Positions 24,223 through 32,250 of a stretch of 64,000 nucleotides of DNA are shown piece after piece (the first letter of the stretch is position 1; each line of letters opens with the position of its first letter). The translations under genes were made by a program, and so were the position numbers. This stretch comes from Rhizobium altiplani. GTDB taxonomy: Bacteria > Pseudomonadota > Alphaproteobacteria > Rhizobiales > Rhizobiaceae. The notes below the pieces were generated by a model. It was not told where the DNA came from. It saw nothing but the letters and a program-made list of their open reading frames with translations, and searched no databases. Location: NCBI RefSeq assembly GCF_001542405.1, contig NZ_LNCD01000086.1:1-64000 (forward strand), given 5' to 3'.

Positions 24223-26562
24223 TCAGGGCAGGGCGTAGCCGATCACATAGTCACCGGCCTTGGTGCCGACCGAGCCATGTCCGCCGGCGACGATGACGAC
24301 GAACTGCTTGTTGTCGCTGGTCGTATAGGTCATCGGCGTCGCCTGGCCGCCGGCCGGCAGACGGGCCTGCCATAGTTGTTGGCCGTTGGTGACATCGTAG
24401 GCTCGCAGGTAGTTGTCGACGGCAGCCCCGAGGAAGGCGACCTCGCCCTTGGTTAGCATCGGGCCACCGATGCCGGGTACGCCGACCTTGAACGGCAGCG
24501 GCAGCGGCGTCATGTCGTGCACGGTGCCGTTCTTCAGCTTGTAGGCGATCTTGCCGGTGAGGAGATCGACGCCGGCGACGTAGCCCCATGGCGGCGCCTG
24601 GCAGGGGACCTTGAGCGGTCCGAGGAACGGTCCCATGAATACCCCGTAGGGTGCGCCGTCGTTGCGGTTGAGGCCCTGTTCGCTCCCTTTCTCATCCTGC
24701 CCCTTCGGCGGGATGTCGGAGGCGGGAACCAGCCGCGAGGTGAAGGCAAGATAGGTCGGCATGCCGAACATGATCTGCCGCTCCGGGTCGACAGCAACGC
24801 TGCCCCAATTGAAGGTGCCGAAATTGCCGGGGTAGATGATCGAGCCCACGAGCGAAGGCGGCGTATATCGCCCTTCATATTTGTATCGGTGGAAATCGAT
24901 GCGGCAGGCGAGCTGGTCGAGCAGAGTCACCCCCCACATGTCCTTCTCCTGCAGCGGCGGCGGCGAGAAGGTGAGGTCGGAGATCGGCTGCATCGGCGAC
25001 GTATGATCCTCAGGGATGGCACCTGATGGCGCGGGGATTTCCTTGAAGGGAATGATCGGCTCACCGGTACGACGGTCAAGCACGTAGATGTCGCCCTGCT
25101 TGGTCGGGCCTACCAGCGCCGGCACGACGGTCCCATCGGGCTTCTTCATGTCGAAGAGCACCGGCTGGGCCGGCACGTCCATGTCCCAGAGATCGTGATG
25201 GACGAACTGTTGAACCCATTTCAGCTGCCCGGTGTTGATGTCGAGCGCGACGATCGAGGAGGAGAATTTCTCGACGTTCTCGCTTCTGTTCATACCGAGC
25301 TGGTCCGGCACCTGGTTGCCGAGCGGGATGTAGACCATGCCGAGCCCGTCATCGACGCTGAAGACCGACCAGCTGTTCGGAGAGTTGGTCGTATAGGTCC
25401 GGCCTTGGGGCAGGGGGGTTGTCACATCGGGATTGCCGGAGTCCCAGTTCCAGATCAGAGCACCTGAATTGATGTCGAATGCGCGGATGACGCCGGACTG
25501 CTCTTGCGTCGAATAGTTGTCGTTGACGGCCCCGCCGATGATCAGCTTGCCGGCGACCGCGACCGGCGGCGAGGTCGAATAGTAGTAGCCGGCCGGATTG
25601 TACTTCATGCCCTGCTCAAGATGCAGCACACCCTGATCCGCAAAGCTCGTGCAGACCTTTCCGTCGAGCGCATCGAGAGCGATCAGCCGCGCATCCGAGG
25701 TCGGCAGGTAGACCCGATCGACGCAGGACTGGCCGGCGGCCGTCGCCGTATCGTGGTAATAGGTGACGCCGCGGCAGGTCTGGTGCTGCCGGTCAGGGTT
25801 CATGCCGGAATTGGCGTCGTATTTCCATTTTTCCTTGCCGGTCGTCGCGTCGAGCGCGATCGCCCAGTTATGCGGCGTGCAGAGGTAGAGCGTGTCGCCC
25901 ACTTTGAGAGGTGTCACCTGGTAGGTCGTTTCGCCGACATCATCGGGTCGCTTCACGTCACCGGTCTGATAACGCCAGACCTCCTTGAGATCCTTGACGT
26001 TGCTAACATTGATCTGGTCGAGCGGCGAGTAGCGCTGGCCGAATGGGGTGCGGCCATACTGGTGCCATTCGCCGTCCTGAACGGTGCCGCCGAATGTCGT
26101 CGTGCCGGAAGCCTCGGTCGGCAGGTTGCCGTGCAGGTCATGCGGGTCGGTCGTCATCGAGAAGCTCGCAACGGCTATGGCGATCAGCACCGGAATGGTT
26201 AGCGGCCAGTGGCTGGACGCGTAGGACGTCCCGGTCGGACTCTGGAAGCCGAGGGGCCGACGGATCCAGGGCGTCAGCAGCCACAGTCCGAGCAGGATGA
26301 TCAGACCGCCGCGCGGGCCGAGTTGCCACCAATCGAAACCGACCTCCCAGATCGCCCAGACAAGCGCAACGATGATCAGAGCCGCGTGGACCCACAGGGC
26401 GGCTGCACGACGCAGCAGAAGCAGGACGGCGGTGATGAGAAACATCGCACCGGCGAAGAGGTAAAAGAAGCTGCCGCCAAGGATGATGAGCCAAAGCCCG
26501 CCGCCGACCAGGGCAAGGCCGAGGAGCATGAAAAGAACGGAGGTAATGACGATTACTACCAT
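24223..26562 (-). CDS. gcd: Membrane-bound PQQ-dependent glucose dehydrogenase
   Basis: The 779-residue protein has five hydrophobic segments in the first 140 residues, then an eight-bladed PQQ propeller facing the periplasm, with repeated tryptophan-docking-type motifs such as LYLCTPHNWAIALDATTGKEKWKYD and YVLDRRTGEPI. It oxidises glucose to gluconolactone and passes electrons to ubiquinone. In rhizobia it supports gluconate formation and phosphate solubilisation when PQQ is available. Quinate/shikimate dehydrogenase belongs to the same family and is the alternative. No PQQ biosynthesis genes are in the window. Confidence 0.9.
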   Translation of the reverse strand: MVVIVITSVLFMLLGLALVGGGLWLIILGGSFFYLFAGAMFLITAVLLLLRRAAALWVHAALIIVALVWAIWEVGFDWWQLGPRGGLIILLGLWLLTPWIRRPLGFQSPTGTSYASSHWPLTIPVLIAIAVASFSMTTDPHDLHGNLPTEASGTTTFGGTVQDGEWHQYGRTPFGQRYSPLDQINVSNVKDLKEVWRYQTGDVKRPDDVGETTYQVTPLKVGDTLYLCTPHNWAIALDATTGKEKWKYDANSGMNPDRQHQTCRGVTYYHDTATAAGQSCVDRVYLPTSDARLIALDALDGKVCTSFADQGVLHLEQGMKYNPAGYYYSTSPPVAVAGKLIIGGAVNDNYSTQEQSGVIRAFDINSGALIWNWDSGNPDVTTPLPQGRTYTTNSPNSWSVFSVDDGLGMVYIPLGNQVPDQLGMNRSENVEKFSSSIVALDINTGQLKWVQQFVHHDLWDMDVPAQPVLFDMKKPDGTVVPALVGPTKQGDIYVLDRRTGEPIIPFKEIPAPSGAIPEDHTSPMQPISDLTFSPPPLQEKDMWGVTLLDQLACRIDFHRYKYEGRYTPPSLVGSIIYPGNFGTFNWGSVAVDPERQIMFGMPTYLAFTSRLVPASDIPPKGQDEKGSEQGLNRNDGAPYGVFMGPFLGPLKVPCQAPPWGYVAGVDLLTGKIAYKLKNGTVHDMTPLPLPFKVGVPGIGGPMLTKGEVAFLGAAVDNYLRAYDVTNGQQLWQARLPAGGQATPMTYTTSDNKQFVVIVAGGHGSVGTKAGDYVIGYALP

Positions 26563-26694
26563 TATGGGGAACTCCCGCTAAGGTTAGCCGGGTGCGGTCA
26601 GGCGCGAAAAATGCCTTCTAATCAGCGAGATAGAGCGGTCGCAATGGGCGTCAACTGCGACCATAGGTGTCAGAGGGGATAGGTTTGCATCCGA

Positions 26695-28197
26695 TCACGT
26701 GCCGCAGAAGGTCTGCAGCACACGTTCTTCCGGCTTCGGCGGCTCCATGTAGGCCGCAAAGTCCGGTTGGTCGTCATACGGCTTGGCGAGAACGGCAAGC
26801 AACGCCTCGAACAGCGAAAAGTCGGCATCCTCGACGGCGGCGTTGATCGCCTGCTCGATGCGGTGGTTGCGCGGAATGAAGGCGGGATTGACAGAGCGCA
26901 TGGCCGCCCTGCGCTCGGCCTCGGTCCGGCCCTCGTCACGGGTCAGGCGGTCGCGCCAGCGGGCAAGCCATTCGCGCGCCCCATCCGGTTCCCGGAAAGC
27001 CGAGAGGAACAGTGCCTCGCCATCTCCTGGACCGACGGCGTCGGAAAGGCGGCGGAAGGCGAGGGTAAGGTCGGCCTGGCTTGCCTGCATCGCGGCAAGC
27101 AGCGATTGAATAAGGTCCAGATCGCCGTCTTCGACGGTCGATAGGCCGATCTTCTCGCGCATGCCGCGCAGCCAGTGGATCTGGAAGCGCTCGCCATATT
27201 GCTGGATCACGCTGTTGGCGAGCTCGACGGCCTTTTCCGCATCCGCATCAAAGAGCGGCAACAGGGTTTCGCCAAGCCGTGCCAGGTTCCATTGGCCGAT
27301 GCCGGGCTGATTGGCATAGGCATAGCGGCCGCCCTGGTCGATCGAGGAAAAGACCGTGCCGGGATGGTATTCGTCCATGAAGGCGCAGGGGCCGAAATCG
27401 ATCGTCTCGCCCGAAATGGTCATGTTGTCGGTATTCATGACGCCGTGGATGAAGCCGATATGCAGCCACCTGGCGATCAAGGCCGCCTGCCGCTCGCAGA
27501 CGGTCTCGTAGAGCGCGAGGTAGGGATTGTCCCTGTCCTTGAGTTCCGGATAGTGCCGGTCGATCACATAATCGGCCAGCGCCCGAACGCCGTCGGTATC
27601 GCCCCGCGCGGTGAAGAACTGGAACGTGCCGACGCGAATGTGGCTTGCGGCAACACGGGTAAACACTGCACCTGGCAGAATGTTCTCGCGATAAACGGGC
27701 TGCCCGGTCGAAACGGCGGCCAGCGCGCGGGTTGCCGGGACGCCGAGCGCATACATTGCTTCGCTGACGATATATTCCCGAAGCACCGGGCCGAGCGCGG
27801 CACGGCCATCGCCGCGGCGGGAATAGGCGGTCTGGCCCGCACCCTTCAGCTGGATGTCCCAGCGCTGGCCGTTTCGGTCGATCACCTCGCCAAGCAGGAT
27901 CGCCCGCCCGTCGCCGAGCAATGGCACGAAGGAGCCGAACTGGTGCCCTGCATAGGCCATCGCCAGCGGATCGGCGCCTTCAGGCACGAGGTTGCCCGAA
28001 AAGATCGCCGCGCCGTCGCGCTTCAGCGCCTCGACATCGAGGCCGAGTTCTTCCGCAAGCGGTTCGTTCAGCTTGATCAGCCACGGCTCGGCGGCCTGCG
28101 AGGGCGCCTGGCGCGTAAAGAATTGCTGTGGCAACCGCGCATAGCTGTTGTCGAAGGCGAAGGGCCGCGAAGGGGATGCATTCTGAGCAAGGGTCAT
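26695..28197 (-). CDS. selO: SelO-family protein adenylyltransferase
   Basis: From the ATG at 28197 the protein has 500 residues, the usual SelO/YdiU length. The open frame extends further to 28356, but that part shows no similarity. Motifs of the flipped pseudokinase active site are visible: GRAILLGEV, GVMNTDNM with the catalytic Asp/Asn, and TIDFGPCAFMD. SelO transfers AMP to Ser/Thr/Tyr residues of proteins in the redox stress response. The usual C-terminal Cys is present (LQTFCGT). Confidence 0.92.
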   Translation of the reverse strand: MTLAQNASPSRPFAFDNSYARLPQQFFTRQAPSQAAEPWLIKLNEPLAEELGLDVEALKRDGAAIFSGNLVPEGADPLAMAYAGHQFGSFVPLLGDGRAILLGEVIDRNGQRWDIQLKGAGQTAYSRRGDGRAALGPVLREYIVSEAMYALGVPATRALAAVSTGQPVYRENILPGAVFTRVAASHIRVGTFQFFTARGDTDGVRALADYVIDRHYPELKDRDNPYLALYETVCERQAALIARWLHIGFIHGVMNTDNMTISGETIDFGPCAFMDEYHPGTVFSSIDQGGRYAYANQPGIGQWNLARLGETLLPLFDADAEKAVELANSVIQQYGERFQIHWLRGMREKIGLSTVEDGDLDLIQSLLAAMQASQADLTLAFRRLSDAVGPGDGEALFLSAFREPDGAREWLARWRDRLTRDEGRTEAERRAAMRSVNPAFIPRNHRIEQAINAAVEDADFSLFEALLAVLAKPYDDQPDFAAYMEPPKPEERVLQTFCGT

Positions 28198-28445
28198 ATG
28201 CTTTAGGTAGGGCTCCGGCACGCATGACGCAAGCCGGGAGCCCTTGCTCCGAGCTTGCGGCTGGTCGTGCGGCGCTCCAGTAGCCCAGCCATTCCCGGAT
28301 GGCACGGCTGCCTTTCCATATAAGCATAACGACGCCACATTTGCGGGCGTATACAAGGATCTCTAATCCCCTTTTGGCATCACGCCATACCATACCGCGG
28401 CCATCGCTTCCGCGCCGGCCACGCCATTGCGAGTGATCCCTGACG

Positions 28446-29897
28446 ATGTCGGATCAGATCTATCAGGCGGCTGCCGTCGGGCGCGCCAAGCCCAATTTCC
28501 GCGTGGTAGCGATGATCGTGGCGAGCGCCATGTTTATGGAGCAGCTCGACGCCACCGTTCTGGCGACGGCGCTGCCGACCATGGCACGCGATTTCGGCGT
28601 CAGCGCCCCGTCGATGAGCATCGCGCTGACTTCCTACCTTCTCAGCCTGGCGATTTTCATTCCGGCAAGCGGCCTGATTGCCGATCGCTTCGGCTCGCGC
28701 ACCGTTTTCCGCTCGGCGATCGCCGTCTTCGTGACAGGCTCCATCTTCTGCGCGCTGTCGCCTAATCTCCTCTGTCTCGTGCTGGCGCGACTGCTGCAGG
28801 GCCTTGGCGGCGCGATGATGCTGCCGGTCGGGCGCCTCGTGCTGCTCCGCAGCGTCTCCCGCAAGGACATGGTCAACGCCATGTCGTGGCTGCTGGTGCC
28901 GGCGCTGATCGGCCCGATCCTCGGCCCTCCGGTTGGCGGCCTGATCGTCACCTATCTCGACTGGCGCTGGATCTTCTACATCAACGTGCCGATCGGCATC
29001 ATCGGCTTCACCCTGGTCTCGATCTTCATCGAGGACTTCAAGGGCGAGGCGAAGCGCCCGTTCGATACGGTTGGTTTCATTCTCTCCGGTATTGCGCTCG
29101 GCTCGCTGTTGTTTGGTTTTGAAAGCTCGAGCCGTCCGGGCGAGGGTGCGTTCTCGCTGTTCCTCATCGCGGTCGGTCTGCTCTTCGGCGTAGCCTATCT
29201 CAAGCACGCCCGCCGCCACCCGGCGCCGATCATGGACTTTTCGCTGATGAAGGTGTCGAGCTTCGGCACGTCGGTCATCGCCGGTTCGCTGACCCGTATC
29301 ACGCAGGGCGCGCAGCCCTTCCTGCTGCCGCTCTATTTCCAGCTCGGTTTCGGACTGTCGGCGGCCAAGGCCGGCCAGCTCGTCACCGCAGCGGCCCTCG
29401 GCTCGATGGCGATGAAGGCCGTCGCACCCAGCGTACTGCGCCATTTCGGCTTCCGCAGCAGCCTGGTCGCGAACGGCATCATTGCCACCTGCGGCTATGC
29501 CCTCTGCGCCGCCTTCCGGCCCGACTGGCCGCTGGGGCTGATCTTCGCGATCCTCGTCATGTGCGGCTTCTTCATGTCGTTCCAGTTCACGGCCTACAAC
29601 ACGGTGGCCTACGATGAGATCGACCGCGATCGCATGAGCTCGGCCACCAGCTTCTACACGACGTTCCAGCAGCTGATGCTGTCGCTCGGCATCTGCGTCG
29701 GCGCGCTGGCGCTCCACACGTCGATGACGGTCAACGGCAGCGAGACGCCGGAGCTCCACGATTTCTCCGCCGCCTTCCTTTTCGTCACCGCGATCTCGAT
29801 CACGGCGACCTTCTGGAACCTGCGCTTTTCGCGCAGCGCCGGCGCCGACATCAGCGGTCATAACGCCGGCAAGGCTGCGCACACCGCAGAACACTGA
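28446..29897 (+). CDS. MFS multidrug exporter, DHA2 (EmrB/QacA) family
   Basis: The 483-residue protein has about 14 hydrophobic segments. Motif A is seen as GLIADRFGSRTVFR and motif C-like sequence as LVPALIGPILGPPVGG. The N-terminal MEQLDATVLATALPTMARDF is typical of drug:proton antiporters of this subfamily. No membrane-fusion partner is adjacent. It is divergent from selO. Confidence 0.88.
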   Translation: MSDQIYQAAAVGRAKPNFRVVAMIVASAMFMEQLDATVLATALPTMARDFGVSAPSMSIALTSYLLSLAIFIPASGLIADRFGSRTVFRSAIAVFVTGSIFCALSPNLLCLVLARLLQGLGGAMMLPVGRLVLLRSVSRKDMVNAMSWLLVPALIGPILGPPVGGLIVTYLDWRWIFYINVPIGIIGFTLVSIFIEDFKGEAKRPFDTVGFILSGIALGSLLFGFESSSRPGEGAFSLFLIAVGLLFGVAYLKHARRHPAPIMDFSLMKVSSFGTSVIAGSLTRITQGAQPFLLPLYFQLGFGLSAAKAGQLVTAAALGSMAMKAVAPSVLRHFGFRSSLVANGIIATCGYALCAAFRPDWPLGLIFAILVMCGFFMSFQFTAYNTVAYDEIDRDRMSSATSFYTTFQQLMLSLGICVGALALHTSMTVNGSETPELHDFSAAFLFVTAISITATFWNLRFSRSAGADISGHNAGKAAHTAEH

Positions 29898-29932
29898 CCG
29901 CGACGCGGCAGAGAACTGACCGTCACGCGGCA
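29893..29932. repeat. Tandem 22-bp duplication at two convergent gene ends
   Basis: ACTGACCG-CG-ACGCGGCA (29893-29910) and ACTGACCG-TC-ACGCGGCA (29915-29932) match at 16 of 18 positions. One copy contains the stop codon of the MFS gene and the other that of the convergent methyltransferase gene. Confidence 0.6.
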
Positions 29933-30879
29933 CTCGGAAGCGCCGGCAGGCAAGCCTCGCAGATCGCGGCAACATGCCGGTGATCGGTGCCGCAGCAGCC
30001 GCCGACGATCCTGATTTGCGGCATTCTCTGCATCAGCTCCCTGTACCGCTGCCCGAGATCGACCGGATCGCCGGCATCCAGCGTTTCGCTGTCGTCCAGT
30101 TCGGCATGGCTCATGCGCGAGGCATTTGCCCGCAGCCCATGAATGCGTTTTGTCCATCCCGCGCGATGATCCAGCGCCTCGGCAAAATGCGTCGGGTGCG
30201 CGCAATTGATCATGTAATAGGCCACCGAACCGCCCGTCGCCGCATCCGTCGTCTCGATTACCTCCTGCATGCTGCGCCCGGTCACCAGCTTGCCGTCGGT
30301 CTCGACCGTGAAGGAGATAACGCAGGGCATATCCCGGGCCGAGGCCGCCCGGGCGATACCGATTGCCTCGTCGATGTTGTTCAGCGTGACGGCGGAGATC
30401 ATGTCCGCATCGCTCTCGGCAAAGCCGCTGATCTGGACGCTGTGATAATCCTCGGCTTCGGCCGCGTTCATCCGGCCGGCCTTGTACCCATCGCCGCGTG
30501 GCCCCATCGCGCCGCTGAGCACGATCGGCCGCCCCGGCTCCTCGTGCCGCTCGCGCAATCCCGCAAGCAGGGCAATGCTTTGAACGTTTGCGTCATGCAG
30601 CGCATCCGGCGTGTAACCCAGCTTTTCCGCCCAATCGGGGCTCGCCCTCCATGTCGGGCTGTCGAGAATGAAGCCGGCGCCATGCTTGCGGGCGATGTCG
30701 AGGTAACGGCGATAGTAGGCGCGCAGCCGGTCGCGGCCTTCTTCTGAAGCCATCATCACGAAGGATGCGAAGTGCGGCAGCTGCAGCCCGTCATGAAAGA
30801 TGAAGGTCGTTTCCATGCCGCCGTCGGTGACGAATGCGCCGCCCTTGAGTTGCGGCAGGCTGTGTCTGTACTTGGCCAT
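29923..30879 (-). CDS. Homocysteine S-methyltransferase family protein
   Basis: The ATG at 30879 has GAGGGATTG upstream and gives 318 residues. The barrel's zinc ligands are present: Cys in MINCAHP and the adjacent pair in VGGCCGTDHRH. The N-terminal GGMETTF motif is also conserved. These enzymes move a methyl group from S-methylmethionine or another donor to homocysteine to form methionine. It is divergent from a TetR regulator with a palindrome between the two, so expression is probably controlled by that protein. Confidence 0.87.
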   Translation of the reverse strand: MAKYRHSLPQLKGGAFVTDGGMETTFIFHDGLQLPHFASFVMMASEEGRDRLRAYYRRYLDIARKHGAGFILDSPTWRASPDWAEKLGYTPDALHDANVQSIALLAGLRERHEEPGRPIVLSGAMGPRGDGYKAGRMNAAEAEDYHSVQISGFAESDADMISAVTLNNIDEAIGIARAASARDMPCVISFTVETDGKLVTGRSMQEVIETTDAATGGSVAYYMINCAHPTHFAEALDHRAGWTKRIHGLRANASRMSHAELDDSETLDAGDPVDLGQRYRELMQRMPQIRIVGGCCGTDHRHVAAICEACLPALPSAA

Positions 30880-31056
30880 GACAATCCCTCTATGTGCAAG
30901 CAATTCTCACGAACAAGTTCTCCGCTTCCGGGCTGCGAAACTAGACGACTTGCGGTATAGTTGGGCATCGCATGATGTTTGCCTTTGATTTCAGCCGCTT
31001 CCGCGGGGCGGATGACAAAAGGCCTCCATATAGACCAGAGCTGGCGGGCAAAAACC

Positions 31057-31069
31057 GTACCGGCGGTAC
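31057..31069. promoter_or_regulatory. Probable TetR operator
   Basis: GTACCG-G-CGGTAC is a perfect palindrome with one central base, 11 bases before the TetR start codon. This position fits autorepression. A related half-site (GCGGTA) occurs near 30951, close to the divergent methyltransferase promoter. Confidence 0.5.
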
Positions 31070-31079
31070 AGGGAATTTG

Positions 31080-31703
31080 ATGCGCAAGGGCGAGGAGACC
31101 AGAACCCGCATCCTGGATGTGGCCGAGACTGCCGTCCTGCAGAAGGGCTTCGGCGGCACCTCGATCGAAGAGCTGATCGCCGAGACCGGCATCACCAAGA
31201 GCGGCTTCTTCTACCACTTCCGGGACAAGAACTCGCTCGCCAAGGCGCTGCTCGAGCGGTACATCGAAAACGACGAACGAATCTACGACGAGATATTCAC
31301 CCGCGCCCGCGAGCTGACCGAAGATCCGCTGCAATCCTTCATGCTCGGTCTGAAGCTGCTTGCCGAACTGCTGTCCGACCTGCCGAACGGCCATCCGGGC
31401 TGCCTCGTGGCCACGGTCTGCTACTATGAACGCCTGTTCGACCGCGACATCCAGGAAATCAACAAGCAGGCGGTGCTCGCCTGGCGACGGCGGTTCCGCG
31501 GCATGTTCGAGGAGATCATGGTGGTCTACACGCCGCGCGAACCGATCGAGATCGACCAACTGGCCGACATGGTTTCGACGGTGCTCGAGGGCGGCATCGT
31601 CCTGTCGAAGGCGTTGAAGGAACCGCAGGGGCTCGCCGACCAGGTTCTCGTGCTGCGCAGCTTCGTGAAGCTGCTGTTTCAGCCGCAGATCGTTCGCCAG
31701 TGA
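31080..31703 (+). CDS. TetR/AcrR-family transcriptional regulator
   Basis: The 207-residue protein has an N-terminal helix-turn-helix (TRTRILDVAETAVLQKGFGGTSIEELIAETGITKSGFFYHFRDKNSLAKALL, about 7-58) and a helical ligand-binding domain with several cysteines (HPGCLVATVCYY). It is divergent from the homocysteine methyltransferase-like gene. Starting at 31080 places the DNA-binding domain at the usual distance from the N-terminus. Confidence 0.88.
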   Translation: MRKGEETRTRILDVAETAVLQKGFGGTSIEELIAETGITKSGFFYHFRDKNSLAKALLERYIENDERIYDEIFTRARELTEDPLQSFMLGLKLLAELLSDLPNGHPGCLVATVCYYERLFDRDIQEINKQAVLAWRRRFRGMFEEIMVVYTPREPIEIDQLADMVSTVLEGGIVLSKALKEPQGLADQVLVLRSFVKLLFQPQIVRQ

Positions 31704-31709
31704 TCCGGC

Positions 31710-32234
31710 CTAGCGGTCGTCTTCCATGGCAGCCGCCATCTCGGCGAGCTTGCGCACGGTATTGAGATTGCGCGCCGTTCCTGGTTTCAAGGCCGGCAGC
31801 TTGAGCTTCGATTTGCCGGAGCCAACAGGGAAGTGGACATAGATTTCGCGCCCGGCGAGAACGGCCTCTTCGCCATCGGGGGCCACCATCTTGTCCAGTG
31901 CATCATCAGGCGCCGCTTCCGGTAGGAAGCTTACCAGGAGATAGTTGGGCTTGGCATCGGGGAAGGGCGCGTTGGCGGCAATCGCTTCCAACTCCTTGCG
32001 GCTGCGCAGCATCACGCCGGGTTTCTTGCCGAGCAGCTTTCCCAGCGCGTCGTCCAGCTTCTGCTCGACCTCGACCTCTGCTGCATCGGCGCGAAACAGC
32101 ACGTTGCCGCTCTGGATGTAGGTCTTCACGTCGCTGAAGCCGAGCTCTTCGCAGACCGCCTTCAGCTCCGCCATGGGTAGCTTGCCCGTGCCGCCGACAT
32201 TGATCGCCCTCAGGAGCGCCACATAGACCGTCAC
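31710..32234 (-). CDS. DUF1697 protein
   Basis: GGAGGAG lies directly upstream of the GTG at 32234, giving 174 residues that begin VTVYVALLRAINVGG, the diagnostic opening of DUF1697. KTYIQSGNVLF and the C-terminal RNLNTVRKLAEM are also typical. The open frame further upstream overlaps the peptidase gene and is not part of it. The function of the family is unknown. It lies 16 bp after the oligopeptidase gene and is probably cotranscribed with it. Confidence 0.88.
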   Translation of the reverse strand: MTVYVALLRAINVGGTGKLPMAELKAVCEELGFSDVKTYIQSGNVLFRADAAEVEVEQKLDDALGKLLGKKPGVMLRSRKELEAIAANAPFPDAKPNYLLVSFLPEAAPDDALDKMVAPDGEEAVLAGREIYVHFPVGSGKSKLKLPALKPGTARNLNTVRKLAEMAAAMEDDR

Positions 32235-32250
32235 GGGCTCCTCCAGCCGA

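Noticed and set aside
28380..29975. 531-codon minus-strand ORF opposite the MFS gene
   Set aside because: The translation is low-complexity (Arg/Asp/Glu/Gln) and mirrors the MFS codons on the other strand.
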